In this document: piece by piece, positions 47,034 to 56,281 of the stretch
Layout: each line of letters begins with the position of its first letter
Numbering within the stretch: the stretch's first letter is position 1
From: CAZIPE01 sp964541305
Lineage (GTDB): Bacteria; Patescibacteriota; Saccharimonadia; Saccharimonadales; UBA7683
Direction of reading: 5' to 3'
DNA length: 64,000 bases
NCBI GenBank assembly: GCA_964541305.1
Contig: CAZIPE010000001.1
Coordinates: forward strand, 88,163-152,162
Notes under the pieces: generated by a model
Told to the model about the DNA's origin: nothing
What the model saw: only the letters and a program-made list of their open reading frames with translations
The model's database searches: none
Program-made: the position numbers and the translations under genes

Positions 47034-50000
47034 AAACTATGCATTCTGGCTGAAAAACATCTTTAAGCTTATCTTGAAGGTCGGTATCTGTGGTGATACT
47101 AAACGGCATCTTGAGTGCTGTCTTTTTGCTATCTTCTCCAATAACCAAAATAAGTTCGTGATCCCCTGGGTGTTCACCGGCCAGTTTTTTCAGTGATAAT
47201 AATTTTTCGTGATCTTGAGGATCCTTAAGATGGACATACAGCTTAGGTTGTGATGCATGTGTTGGCGAGACCACTGGAGATTGAACGGGCTGTTTCATTT
47301 CTTTCTTTTCTTCTGGTTTTTTCGGTTTCGGTGCTTTAGGCTTCTTGCCAGTTGGTTTATAGGCGTCAACATCTTCCTGGGTGATTTCTTTAAGATCATC
47401 AACCATTAATTTCACTTCATCGCTCAGCCCACCATCACGGTCCTTGCAGTTTATTTTGCCTTTTACTACCACAATCTTATCTTGAACCAACGAATCTTGC
47501 ACTGCGTCATATGATTTAGGAAAGACAATTAACTCCATATCACCAGATTTATCTTCAAGCTTAACAAAAGCCATTTTAGAACCGTTCTTAGTAGTAATAT
47601 TTCGGACGGAATTTATCACACCACCAATAGTAGTGGACTTATTGTCCATTGCAGAAGTCAAACTTGTAATGGGAACGGCGTTTTCTTCAAAATAGGCTCC
47701 GTACGGATCAAGTGGATGAGATGAAAGATACAGCCCAAGCAATTCACGCTCCCAAAGTAGCATTTCCCTTTCCGATGACTGTTCAGGCGCCGTTTCAAAC
47801 GTAAACTGTGGAGCAACGCTTGGCGCAGCATCGTCAAGCCCACCAAAGATATCAGCCTGATTGGTTTCTTTTTCTTTATGAATTTTTGAACCTAGCGCCA
47901 AAATACCATCGAGGTTGTACAGTAAATCACCACGACTTTTTCCAAGACTATCAAACCCGCCCGATTTTATGAGACTTTCCCATACTTTGCGATTCACTTT
48001 TCGAGTATCGACGCGTGTAACGAAATCATTGATATCCTTGAAAGTGCCACCCTCTTCACGTGTAGCAATAATCTCTTCTACCGCGCCAGTTCCGACATTT
48101 TTAATAGCGCTCATACCAAACCGAATCTGTTTTTTATCAGGCACTACTGCAAATTCGACGAACGATTCATTCACATCGGGTTGAAGTACTTCAAGGCCCA
48201 TGTGCTGACATTCCGTAATTTCAATGCTAAGACGGTCGATATCGTCAGCATCACTCGTCATAAGAGCCGCCATAAATGCATCAGGATAGTGCGCCTTTAA
48301 GTATGCCGTCCAGTAGGCAATTAAGCCGTAACAGGCTGCGTGAGACTTATTAAAACAATAGGCTGCAAAATCTTCTAACTGCTTCCAGAATCGCTCCATG
48401 AGGTCTCGTGATATACCTGAGTGCTTTTCACCACCCTCAATCATTTGGTCTTTCATTTTTGCCATTAGCTGAGCATTTTTTTTACCAATTGCCTTGCGCA
48501 GGGTATCCGCCTGGCCACCCGTAAATCCGCAGACTTCTTTAGATATCTGCATAACCTGCTCTTGATAGACCAGGATTCCGTAGGTATTGATTAAGGAGTT
48601 TTCCATACTCGCATGCGGGTAGGTTATCTTCTTTTCGCCGTGCTTTCGTGAAATAAATTCGTCTATAAACTGCATTGGTCCTGGGCGGTAGAGTGCGACC
48701 ATAGCAACAATATCTTCAAAAACTGTAGGTTTGAGTTGACGCAGGTAGCGCTTCATGCCAGCTGACTCAAGCTGGAAGACGCCCGTCGTGTCGCCCTTCT
48801 GAAATAGTTCAAACGCCTTCTCATCATCAAGCGGTATTTCATCTAGATCGATTGCCGAACCATAGACTCGTTTTATGATTCTCAGAGCATTACGCAGAAT
48901 GGTCAAGTTAGAAAGACCCAAAAAATCCATTTTAAGTAGGCCCAGGTCTTCTACTGGCCCCATGGCATATTGCGTCGAAACAACCCCTTTTTGAGCCATT
49001 TCGAGTGGCACAAACTTAACGATGTCGTCTGGTGCAATCACCACACCCGCCGCGTGTACACCATGTGAGCGAATAGTACCTTCAAGCCGAACCGCCAGAT
49101 CAATAACTTGTTTTGTCGTGGCATTATTCTCGTATTCAGCCTTGAGGTCTTTATCATTTTTTATGCTTTCCGCTAGTGGAATGTGTCTGCCTTGCACTGG
49201 TGGAGGAATTAGTTTTGCGATTCTATCTGCTTCAGCGTATGGCACTTGTAGTACTCGAGCCACATCTCGAATTGCCGCTCGGGCTGCCATGGTTCCAAAG
49301 GTCACAATATTCGCAACCCTATCACGACCGTACTTTTCAGCGCAGTATTCTATCACCTCGTTACGACGTGTGTCTTGAATATCAATATCAATATCAGGCA
49401 TGCTGATACGATCAGGGTTGAGAAATCGCTCAAACAGAAGATCATACTTCAACGGGTCGAGTTCAGTGATACGCGTAGAGTAAGCCACGATTGAGCCCGC
49501 CGCCGATCCACGGCCAGGGCCAAAAACTATTCCCTGATCTTTGCCCCAATTTATAAAATCAGAGACAATTAAAAAGTACCCGTTGAAGCCCATTTTGTCT
49601 ATCACCTCGAGTTCATATGTGGCACGCTCAAGAATATCTTTGGGAAGCGTTTGCATCGCTTCTTCTTGGGTGATGCGTTTCGAGCGCGCTTCTTCAACAC
49701 CTCCGTAACGCCACGCAAGCCCTCTATACACTAGTTTGTGAAGGTATGATTTTTCATCTTCTCCTTTTGGTACGGGAAACTTTGGAATCAATATCTTTCC
49801 CAGATCTAACTCCACATTACATCTGTCTGCTATAGCTTTGGTGTTGGTAATAACGTCTGGATGTTCATCTGCCCAACGAGCAATAATTTCTTTAGGATCA
49901 GTAACATGTAGCTCGAATTCTTTGAGACTCATCCTATTTTGGTCGGACAAAAAAGCCCCTGTTTGAACACACAACAAGATCTCGTGCGCCTCTTGATCTT

Positions 50001-50682
50001 CATGTTGCAAGTAATGTGCATCACACGTCACGACAACGGGAATATCTAACTTTTTGGCAAGTTCAAATAGCTTTTTATTAACTTTCACCTGTTCATCCCA
50101 GCGGCTCGGTGCATCAGGATGGCCATGGTCTTGTACTTCAATGTAGTAGCGGTCTCCAAACACCTTCTTGTACCAAGTGGCTGTCTCATAGGCTTGTGCA
50201 TCTTGATTGTTGCGTAGATAATCCCCGATTTCACCACCTATACAACCCGAGAGAACTATTAGACCTTCGTTATATTTTTCAAGTAAATCATGGTCAATCC
50301 GTGGTTTAAAATAGAAACCATCCAGATTAGCAATAGTGGAAAGTCGCATTAGGTTTTGATACCCCTGATTGTTCATGGCTAGTAATATAAGGTGATATCG
50401 CGCCTTATCGACACCAGGTTCTTTGTCGAGATGTGTTCGGTTAGCAACGTAGGTTTCCATACCGATAATTGGCTTCATATCTCGATCTTTTGCTGCCTTG
50501 TAAAACTCAATCGCACCCGAAAGCGTACCGTGGTCGGTAATAGCAACGCTTTCCATGCCCATTACCTTCACGCCATCAAGCATTTGTGGTACTTTTTGCA
50601 GACCATCAAGAAGACTATAGTGGGTATGATTATGCAAATGAACATACTCACTTGGTTTAATTTTTACTCCATCAGCACTCAT
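47026..50682 (-). CDS. dnaE: DNA polymerase III alpha subunit
   Basis: The 1218-residue replicative polymerase has an N-terminal PHP domain (HLHNHTHYSLLDG), the catalytic palm with PDIDIDIQD, then KMDFLGL, a tandem helix-hairpin-helix near 850, and an OB domain (TTIGGVINSVRNITTKNGSKM). Two ATGs stand side by side; the second (50682) is 8 bases from the TATACT -10. A lysine/proline-rich linker near residue 1110 precedes the C-terminal domain. The gene diverges from recF with the two -10 boxes back to back. Confidence 0.97.
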   Translation of the reverse strand: MSADGVKIKPSEYVHLHNHTHYSLLDGLQKVPQMLDGVKVMGMESVAITDHGTLSGAIEFYKAAKDRDMKPIIGMETYVANRTHLDKEPGVDKARYHLILLAMNNQGYQNLMRLSTIANLDGFYFKPRIDHDLLEKYNEGLIVLSGCIGGEIGDYLRNNQDAQAYETATWYKKVFGDRYYIEVQDHGHPDAPSRWDEQVKVNKKLFELAKKLDIPVVVTCDAHYLQHEDQEAHEILLCVQTGAFLSDQNRMSLKEFELHVTDPKEIIARWADEHPDVITNTKAIADRCNVELDLGKILIPKFPVPKGEDEKSYLHKLVYRGLAWRYGGVEEARSKRITQEEAMQTLPKDILERATYELEVIDKMGFNGYFLIVSDFINWGKDQGIVFGPGRGSAAGSIVAYSTRITELDPLKYDLLFERFLNPDRISMPDIDIDIQDTRRNEVIEYCAEKYGRDRVANIVTFGTMAARAAIRDVARVLQVPYAEADRIAKLIPPPVQGRHIPLAESIKNDKDLKAEYENNATTKQVIDLAVRLEGTIRSHGVHAAGVVIAPDDIVKFVPLEMAQKGVVSTQYAMGPVEDLGLLKMDFLGLSNLTILRNALRIIKRVYGSAIDLDEIPLDDEKAFELFQKGDTTGVFQLESAGMKRYLRQLKPTVFEDIVAMVALYRPGPMQFIDEFISRKHGEKKITYPHASMENSLINTYGILVYQEQVMQISKEVCGFTGGQADTLRKAIGKKNAQLMAKMKDQMIEGGEKHSGISRDLMERFWKQLEDFAAYCFNKSHAACYGLIAYWTAYLKAHYPDAFMAALMTSDADDIDRLSIEITECQHMGLEVLQPDVNESFVEFAVVPDKKQIRFGMSAIKNVGTGAVEEIIATREEGGTFKDINDFVTRVDTRKVNRKVWESLIKSGGFDSLGKSRGDLLYNLDGILALGSKIHKEKETNQADIFGGLDDAAPSVAPQFTFETAPEQSSEREMLLWERELLGLYLSSHPLDPYGAYFEENAVPITSLTSAMDNKSTTIGGVINSVRNITTKNGSKMAFVKLEDKSGDMELIVFPKSYDAVQDSLVQDKIVVVKGKINCKDRDGGLSDEVKLMVDDLKEITQEDVDAYKPTGKKPKAPKPKKPEEKKEMKQPVQSPVVSPTHASQPKLYVHLKDPQDHEKLLSLKKLAGEHPGDHELILVIGEDSKKTALKMPFSITTDTDLQDKLKDVFQPECIVFK

Positions 50683-50690
50683 CATCTTCT

Positions 50691-50705
50691 AGTATAGCGT
50701 ATACT
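50691..50705. promoter_or_regulatory. Back-to-back -10 boxes for dnaE and recF
   Basis: AGTATA-GCG-TATACT: a near-perfect palindrome in which the left half is the dnaE -10 on the minus strand (50691-50696) and the right half the recF -10 on the plus strand (50700-50705). Each -35 region must lie over the other gene's -10 or start. Confidence 0.65.
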
Positions 50706-50716
50706 AGAGTTCTGAT

Positions 50717-51814
50717 ATGGTAGGTAATTCACTCAGCTCACTTAAGCTCGTACATATGCGCTCACACGTACATGGCGATTTCACTTTTGATGAAAATGTT
50801 AATGCTATTGTTGGTCTGAATGGCAGTGGCAAAACGACTCTACTTGAAGCGATGTATGTACTACTACGTGGCAGTAGTTTTCGTGGCACTACAGCTGAAA
50901 TGATACGATGGGGTGAACATTCAATGGCACTCGAATTGACAGTTACAAACTCGCAAGATAGTAACACTATCCGACGCTTACATGTTAATCTGCCTGAAAA
51001 TAATACGCCCATCAAAAAATGGGTCGTTAACAACAATACGTCGGCTCGACTGGCGCCACGAGATAAACTTCCTGTGGTACTTTTTGAGCCCGATATAGGC
51101 AGAATGATTACCGGTTCTCCAGAGCGCCGACGTCATTATTTAGACAATCTCGCATCTCAACTCGATCCACATGTTGCGCAGGCACAACTTCGCTTCGAGC
51201 GTGCTCTTAGGCAGCGCAACCTGTTACTTAAGTCACTCGACCCACATCACATTACTAAGACTCAGAATGATCAGTTGTTCGTCTGGAATATGCAGCTCGC
51301 CACACTAAGTGAAACGCTAGTTACAGGCCGTCAAGAAGTGCTAGTAGCGCTCCAAAAAGATATCAGCTCGCAGTACAAAATACTGGGTGGTGATGATCAC
51401 GTTCTCCTTACCTACCAGAGTAGCGTAACAGACCAAGCTAACTTGTATGCAAATCGCCTTCTTCAATTTTTTGAAACATCTTTGATGCGCGATGCAATTG
51501 TTGGCCATACTAGTTTTGGCCCACATCGGGACGATATTGAAATTCGACTCGCAGACCAACCTGCTAAAGAGCGTGCATCTCGCGGTGAAATCAGAACAAT
51601 TGTTCTAGCCTTAAAACTACTAGAAGCCGAGCTACTCCGTAAAAAGTATACTAAGAGTAACGTTCGCCCGGTTCTGCTTTTTGATGACGTACTGAGTGAG
51701 CTCGATTTGCATCACCAAGCACAGATACTCTCTGGCTTCAAAGACTACCAAGTCTTTATTACGACAACAGATGCCCACACCCTTACTCCAGGAACGTATA
51801 CTATCGCTTTGTAG
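50717..51814 (+). CDS. recF: DNA replication and repair protein RecF
   Basis: The 365-residue SMC-like ATPase loads RecA at gaps. Walker A is GLNGSGKTTLLEA (about residue 34), the signature region contains SRGEIRTIVLALKL and Walker B is VLLFDDVLSELD, followed by TTTDAH. Length is typical. The -10 TATACT lies 11 bases before the ATG, giving a leader of about five bases with no ribosome binding site. It is not next to dnaN or gyrB as in many bacteria. Confidence 0.96.
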   Translation: MVGNSLSSLKLVHMRSHVHGDFTFDENVNAIVGLNGSGKTTLLEAMYVLLRGSSFRGTTAEMIRWGEHSMALELTVTNSQDSNTIRRLHVNLPENNTPIKKWVVNNNTSARLAPRDKLPVVLFEPDIGRMITGSPERRRHYLDNLASQLDPHVAQAQLRFERALRQRNLLLKSLDPHHITKTQNDQLFVWNMQLATLSETLVTGRQEVLVALQKDISSQYKILGGDDHVLLTYQSSVTDQANLYANRLLQFFETSLMRDAIVGHTSFGPHRDDIEIRLADQPAKERASRGEIRTIVLALKLLEAELLRKKYTKSNVRPVLLFDDVLSELDLHHQAQILSGFKDYQVFITTTDAHTLTPGTYTIAL

Positions 51815-51832
51815 CTACTGGATGTAACTTGG

Positions 51833-52120
51833 CTATTTGACTTGGATTGATTTTTCTATAGACTGCCGTGCATTATCAATGAGCGGAACCTCATCAAACT
51901 GAGCAAGAATACTTATGACAATCGTTGAGACTATAGCAATCCCAACAATCGTACCCATGCTAAAAAATATACCTCTCATGAAGTTAGCAAAGTACAAATG
52001 TTTTTTGCTCACATACCCTGCAGCGAGCAGATACTCCAATGCTTCAACTGCCGCCTTTGTATCAAGGTTATTCGGTGTTCCGTTGATTGGCTTGGATAGT
52101 TTATTCAAAATCACCCTCAC
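51833..52120 (-). CDS. DUF5665-like small membrane protein
   Basis: The 95-residue protein has a single membrane helix (FFSMGTIVGIAIVSTIVISIL) after HLYFANFMRGI, and ends VPLIDNARQSIEKSIQ. The layout matches DUF5665 proteins, as far as I recall that family. It starts at GTG and overlaps the preceding gene by 20 bases, so it is the last gene of a four-gene unit of small membrane or coil proteins. Function unknown. Confidence 0.7.
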   Translation of the reverse strand: MRVILNKLSKPINGTPNNLDTKAAVEALEYLLAAGYVSKKHLYFANFMRGIFFSMGTIVGIAIVSTIVISILAQFDEVPLIDNARQSIEKSIQVK

Positions 52121-52304
52121 TCAAAAATGGATCGTTTACGTTACCGTCGAAGTCATGTATTTCAGGCATGTCTGGTAAAAAGTTCGCAGCTATCAACGTG
52201 AGCGCACCGACAGCAATTCCAACTCGCAGTGCTACGCTAAATAGCCTTTCAGAAAAACTATGATGATCTTCTACTGGCACGTGTTGCGCGTCTGCAGTGA
52301 TCAT
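52101..52304 (-). CDS. Small membrane protein of unknown function
   Basis: The 67-residue protein has one hydrophobic helix (FSVALRVGIAVGALTLIAANF) between a polar N-terminus and an acidic C-terminus. Its ATG is 7 bases past the YtxH-like gene. I do not recognise it. Overlap with both neighbours in the same direction supports a genuine operon member. Confidence 0.6.
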   Translation of the reverse strand: MITADAQHVPVEDHHSFSERLFSVALRVGIAVGALTLIAANFLPDMPEIHDFDGNVNDPFLSEGDFE

Positions 52305-52311
52305 GCTCAGA

Positions 52312-52719
52312 CTACAAACTCTTTACTTTTGCTACTATTTTTTTACGAAGTGCCTCAAAATCTTGCATGAGCTGGTCAATAGTGGCGTCGTCATTATCAT
52401 CATCACCGCTTTTAATTGAGGTGATTGCCGTCTTTACGCGCGCCTTTAATTCTTCTGCCTTGACACTTAGTTCCTTCAGTTCTTCTTTCGCTTTACCTTG
52501 TAGTTCACTAGCCTTCTTCATCGCTTGCTCGGAAAGCTTCCCAAGTTCTTTGTGGGCATCTTTTAGCTTGCGTTCTGCTGCACCTTTTACTTCTTTGGCT
52601 TTTTCTTTGATATCTTGACGAGTTTCTTTACCACTTTTGGGTGCAGTCAGCAGGCCAGTTACAACGCCTGCAACGGCTCCTACAAGTACTCCAATTCCGA
52701 ATTTACTTCCTTTTGACAT
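52312..52719 (-). CDS. YtxH domain protein
   Basis: The 135-residue protein has the YtxH pattern: a glycine-rich membrane helix (FGIGVLVGAVAGVVTGLLTAP) followed by KSGKETRQDIKEKAKE and a long lysine/glutamate-rich helix. YtxH proteins are small stress-associated membrane proteins of Gram-positives. A GGAGG ribosome binding site overlaps the end of the upstream gene. Confidence 0.85.
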   Translation of the reverse strand: MSKGSKFGIGVLVGAVAGVVTGLLTAPKSGKETRQDIKEKAKEVKGAAERKLKDAHKELGKLSEQAMKKASELQGKAKEELKELSVKAEELKARVKTAITSIKSGDDDNDDATIDQLMQDFEALRKKIVAKVKSL

Positions 52720-52979
52720 TATTCGTCCTCCTTATTGTGTTTCTTTACTGCATTGCTAATTTGGTCTGCAACAAACTTTGCGACTACAGCAGGTGCTGCG
52801 GCTGTTTTCATGGTTGCTGCTACTGAACCAGCATCTTTTACAAGTTGGCTTGCTTTATCAGAAATTTCTTTTACGTTTTTCATGAACTTTACAAGGTACA
52901 CCAAAACGATAATTCCTAGTAGAAGAAAGATTGCCAGAAAGACCGATAAAATAATTACGAGTATGTCATATGAATCCAT
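52719..52979 (-). CDS. Small membrane protein (DUF948-like)
   Basis: The 86-residue protein starts MDSYDILVIILSVFLAIFLL, one long membrane helix, then a helical cytoplasmic tail (FMKNVKEISDKASQLVKDAG) similar in layout to DUF948 proteins. The start is the ATG at 52979; a TGGTAGAAT extended -10 ends 6 bases before it, so the four-gene unit begins with a leaderless mRNA. An in-frame GTG two codons earlier overlaps the leader. Confidence 0.7.
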   Translation of the reverse strand: MDSYDILVIILSVFLAIFLLLGIIVLVYLVKFMKNVKEISDKASQLVKDAGSVAATMKTAAAPAVVAKFVADQISNAVKKHNKEDE

Positions 52980-53015
52980 GTTCACATTCTACCATTTTTA
53001 GTACAAAGCTTCAAT

Positions 53016-54458
53016 CTAGCTAACGTTTAGTTGCTTTTTAATTATCTGCTGAGCCAGGCCGGGGTTAGCCTGTCCTTTAGATTTTGCCATTACCTGGCCA
53101 ACCAAAAAACCAATTGCTTTCATTTCACCGTTTTTGACGTCTTGTGCAGCTTGCTCGTTCTCCACTAGCACTTCACTCACAATTGCTTCAATAGCTCCCT
53201 CATCTGATACTTGAATAAGATTTTTCTCTTTAGCCAAGGTTTGAGGATCGGCTCCGCCCAGCACTGCTAGAAGAATTTCCTTGGCAGCAGTTGAGCTGAG
53301 CTGCTTCTCCTCAAACATACGTGCGAGTTTCTGTACTTCATCGGGATGTGAAACAGCTTCCTCCCACGTTAAATCACCCTCACTCACCGCTCGCAGGACA
53401 TCGCTCGTGAACCAGTTAACTACAGTCTTAGCGAGTCGTGGCTCGAGCGAAACAATAAATCGAGCAACCTGAGGCTCTTCTAGAATAGTTTCAATCTGTG
53501 AATGTTCGAGATGTAATGTTGATAGAGTGGCGCGAAGTTGAGGTGGTAGATCTGGCACTAATTTTTTAGCTCTAGCGATATACTCATCCGTTAGAACGAT
53601 GGGTGGAATATCGGGCTCCGGCATGTACCTATAATCGTGAGCATCTTCTTTTGTGCGCTGAGAAAAAGTTTTTTGCTTAGCATCATCCCAGCCTCTTGTT
53701 TCCTGAACAACCTCGCCTCCACTTTCGAGTAGCTCAATTTGTCGATTAACTTCAAAATCTACTGCTTTTTCAACAGCCCTGAAACTATTGAGATTCTTAG
53801 TTTCACTGCGAGTTCCAAGTTTCGCGTGATCTTTGCTCACAGATACATTTACATCAAAACGCATGTTTCCGTGATACAAATCTACGTCACTTACGTCAGC
53901 ATATTTCATAAGTAGGTAGAGTTCATGCGCATAGGCTCTTGCTTCGACTGCTGAGTGCATATCTGGTTCCGAAACAATCTCGAGAAGTGGTGTTCCGGCA
54001 CGATTAAGATCAACCAGACTGTAGTCTTTACCGCTTGGGTGTGAGGATTTTCCAGCATCTTCTTCAAGATGAGCTCGAGTGATACCGATTCGCTTTGTCT
54101 CGCCATTTACCAAAATATCTACATAACCACCAAGTATAATTGGTTCTTCGAACTGACTAATCTGATAACCTTTCGGAAGGTCGGGATAAAAATAGTGCTT
54201 TCTATCGAATTTGCTAAATTTTTGTGGCTCGGTATTCAGCGCAAAAGCAACCTGGGACGCCAAGTCAATCACTTTTTCATTTAATACTGGCAACGCGCCT
54301 GGCATACCAAAACTGACATGACCTACTACGGTATTTGGCTGAGCATCCCGAGCATCGTTTATCTCACTCGAGAATAATTTTGTTGTTGTCTTGAGCTGCA
54401 CGTGACACTCAATGCCAACGGTTGTAGTGTAGCTATCTTTTACCTCGGCAGAAATCAT
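53016..54458 (-). CDS. gatB: Aspartyl/glutamyl-tRNA amidotransferase subunit B
   Basis: The 480-residue subunit binds mischarged Glu-tRNA(Gln)/Asp-tRNA(Asn) and transfers ammonia. It has VGIECHVQLKTTTKLFS at the start, YFYPDLPKGYQISQ, LEEDAGKS and the signature VDLNRAGTPLLEIVSEPD, and ends in the YqeY-like tail domain. The ATG overlaps the gatA stop (ATGA). It implies that Gln-tRNA and/or Asn-tRNA is made by the indirect route. Confidence 0.97.
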   Translation of the reverse strand: MISAEVKDSYTTTVGIECHVQLKTTTKLFSSEINDARDAQPNTVVGHVSFGMPGALPVLNEKVIDLASQVAFALNTEPQKFSKFDRKHYFYPDLPKGYQISQFEEPIILGGYVDILVNGETKRIGITRAHLEEDAGKSSHPSGKDYSLVDLNRAGTPLLEIVSEPDMHSAVEARAYAHELYLLMKYADVSDVDLYHGNMRFDVNVSVSKDHAKLGTRSETKNLNSFRAVEKAVDFEVNRQIELLESGGEVVQETRGWDDAKQKTFSQRTKEDAHDYRYMPEPDIPPIVLTDEYIARAKKLVPDLPPQLRATLSTLHLEHSQIETILEEPQVARFIVSLEPRLAKTVVNWFTSDVLRAVSEGDLTWEEAVSHPDEVQKLARMFEEKQLSSTAAKEILLAVLGGADPQTLAKEKNLIQVSDEGAIEAIVSEVLVENEQAAQDVKNGEMKAIGFLVGQVMAKSKGQANPGLAQQIIKKQLNVS

Positions 54459-55906
54459 AGTTGTAGCTCCTGAAATGTGTGAGCAATTTGCAGTAATTCA
54501 TGGTCGTTTCGTTGTGGGGCCATAAGCTGTAAACCGACCGGCAAGCCATCGACTTCGCCACTCGGCACACTCACCGCAGGAATGCCCACAAGACTAGCCG
54601 CTACTGTCATGATATCTCCTAAATACATACTAAGTGGGTCACTGGTATTTTCACCAATCCTAAATGCGGTAGTAGGAACCGTTGGACCCAGTAAATAATC
54701 TACCGTTTTGAACGCACTGTTGAACTCATTTATTAGCTTAGTACGTACTGTTTGGGCTTTTTTATAATAAGCATCGTAGTAACCGGAGGAAAGTACGTAG
54801 GCACCAATCATAATGCGTCGCTTTGCTTCGGCGCCAAAACCTTCTTCTCGTGCAGTTTCATAGCTTTCGTCAATATTTTTGGCTGTTTTGGTGTGATGAC
54901 CAAAACGCTGACCGTCGTAGCGCGCAAGATTGCTACTCACTTCTGCTGGGCAAATAATATAGTATACGGCAAGTGCATACGCAAGGCTCGGCAAACTCAC
55001 TTCGGAAATGATAGCCCCAGCGTTCTTCAGTGTTTCTATTGATTTTTCAACCTCAGCTTTTACACCTGCATCAAGTCCATCTTGGAAATACTCTTTAATC
55101 ACGCCTATTTTCTTGCCACTCAGTGAATTGCTAACCAGCTCAGTGTAATGCGCTTCACCTCGGTCAATTGTAGTGCTATCTAGAGGGTCTTTACCTGAAA
55201 TAACATCCAGCACCAGTGCCACGTCTTCAACTGTACGTGCTATCGGCCCTACAACATCAGTACTACTGGCCATGGCAACAACACCACTCCTTGAAACTAG
55301 TCCATAGGTTGGCTTGTATCCGACCACTCCACAAAAACTGGCCGGCTGGCGAATTGAGCCACCAGTATCGGTCCCCAGAGCAAACGGCGTCAGTCGTAGT
55401 GCGACGGATGCTGCGGATCCTCCAGAAGATCCGCCTGCTACTCGCTCGATATCGTGGGGGTTTTTAGTCGTGAAAAAATCACTATTTTCTGTTGATGCTC
55501 CGTGAGCGAACGCATCAAGGTTTGCTTTAGCGACGCAAATTGCTCCTTCAGCTTCTAGTCGTTCGATTGCCGTCGCCTGATACGGTGCCTCAAAGCCTTT
55601 TAGGATATTGCTGGCTGCTGTTGTCTGGGCACCAAAAACGAGGAAGTTATCTTTTGCAATAAATGGCACGCCGACAAGTCGACCACCATCTTTTCCGTCT
55701 GCAATAGTTGCATCTATGTCTTTTGCTCGTTTTTTCGCACGCTCATCAAGCGTTACAATAATCGCCTGGAATTCGCTGTGCTCCTCAATTAGCCGTAGCG
55801 CTTTTTCTACTAAGCCTGTTGCCGAAAGTTCACTGGCCTGAACTTTCTTCGCCAAAACAGATATTGGTTCCCAGCCATTTTGCATGTCATGCATTGCTTT
55901 TTGCAT
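54455..55906 (-). CDS. gatA: Aspartyl/glutamyl-tRNA amidotransferase subunit A
   Basis: The 483-residue amidase releases ammonia from glutamine. The Ser-cisSer-Lys triad lies in FIAKDNF (Lys) and in GGSSGGSAAS to GTDTGGSIRQPA (both serines). I start at ATG 55906, which follows the gatC stop after one base (TAG-T-ATG); a TTG three codons upstream would overlap gatC. Length is typical. Confidence 0.96.
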   Translation of the reverse strand: MQKAMHDMQNGWEPISVLAKKVQASELSATGLVEKALRLIEEHSEFQAIIVTLDERAKKRAKDIDATIADGKDGGRLVGVPFIAKDNFLVFGAQTTAASNILKGFEAPYQATAIERLEAEGAICVAKANLDAFAHGASTENSDFFTTKNPHDIERVAGGSSGGSAASVALRLTPFALGTDTGGSIRQPASFCGVVGYKPTYGLVSRSGVVAMASSTDVVGPIARTVEDVALVLDVISGKDPLDSTTIDRGEAHYTELVSNSLSGKKIGVIKEYFQDGLDAGVKAEVEKSIETLKNAGAIISEVSLPSLAYALAVYYIICPAEVSSNLARYDGQRFGHHTKTAKNIDESYETAREEGFGAEAKRRIMIGAYVLSSGYYDAYYKKAQTVRTKLINEFNSAFKTVDYLLGPTVPTTAFRIGENTSDPLSMYLGDIMTVAASLVGIPAVSVPSGEVDGLPVGLQLMAPQRNDHELLQIAHTFQELQL

Positions 55907-55907
55907 A

Positions 55908-56195
55908 CTATCCAACCATCCTCTTCACCTTAATGTGATCGCCTTCAACATCGGGTACATTTTTTAACAGCTCCTCTTTTGAAACCTGTTCACCAACCTC
56001 ATCTTTTCGTACAACATTATGTAAGCCAGTAACTTGGTAGGTTGGTTTGAGACCGCTCACATCTACCGATTCGAGCTGATTCACGTAATCGAGAATTGCA
56101 CTAAGCTCGCCTTCAAACTGCACAATCTCATCATCTGAAAGCTTCAGACGACTCAATCGAGCCAGTTTTAAAACATCATCTTTAGATAACTTCAT
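55908..56195 (-). CDS. gatC: Aspartyl/glutamyl-tRNA amidotransferase subunit C
   Basis: The 95-residue belt subunit starts MKLSKDDVLKLARLSRLKLSD and has the LSAILDYVNQLESVDVSGL segment and the late P-DVEGDHIKVKRMVG end. TGTTATAAT ends 7 bases before the ATG, so the gatCAB operon begins leaderless. A longer frame exists upstream but would span the promoter. Confidence 0.94.
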   Translation of the reverse strand: MKLSKDDVLKLARLSRLKLSDDEIVQFEGELSAILDYVNQLESVDVSGLKPTYQVTGLHNVVRKDEVGEQVSKEELLKNVPDVEGDHIKVKRMVG

Positions 56196-56202
56196 TACTT
56201 TA

Positions 56203-56211
56203 ATTATAACA
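56203..56211 (-). promoter_or_regulatory. Extended -10 of gatCAB (leaderless)
   Basis: TGTTATAAT on the minus strand, hexamer at 56203-56208, 7 bases before the ATG at 56195. Confidence 0.65.
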
Positions 56212-56228
56212 GATTGAATGAAATGTGT

Positions 56229-56257
56229 TTGCAAATGATTAAGATTAGGCTTATGAT
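56229..56257 (+). promoter_or_regulatory. Promoter of the alpha/beta hydrolase gene
   Basis: TTGCAA (56229-56234), a 17-base spacer and TATGAT (56252-56257). The leader of about 18 bases includes ACGGAG before the ATG. Confidence 0.7.
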
Positions 56258-56281
56258 TAACAAAAGGTACGGAGACTCAGT

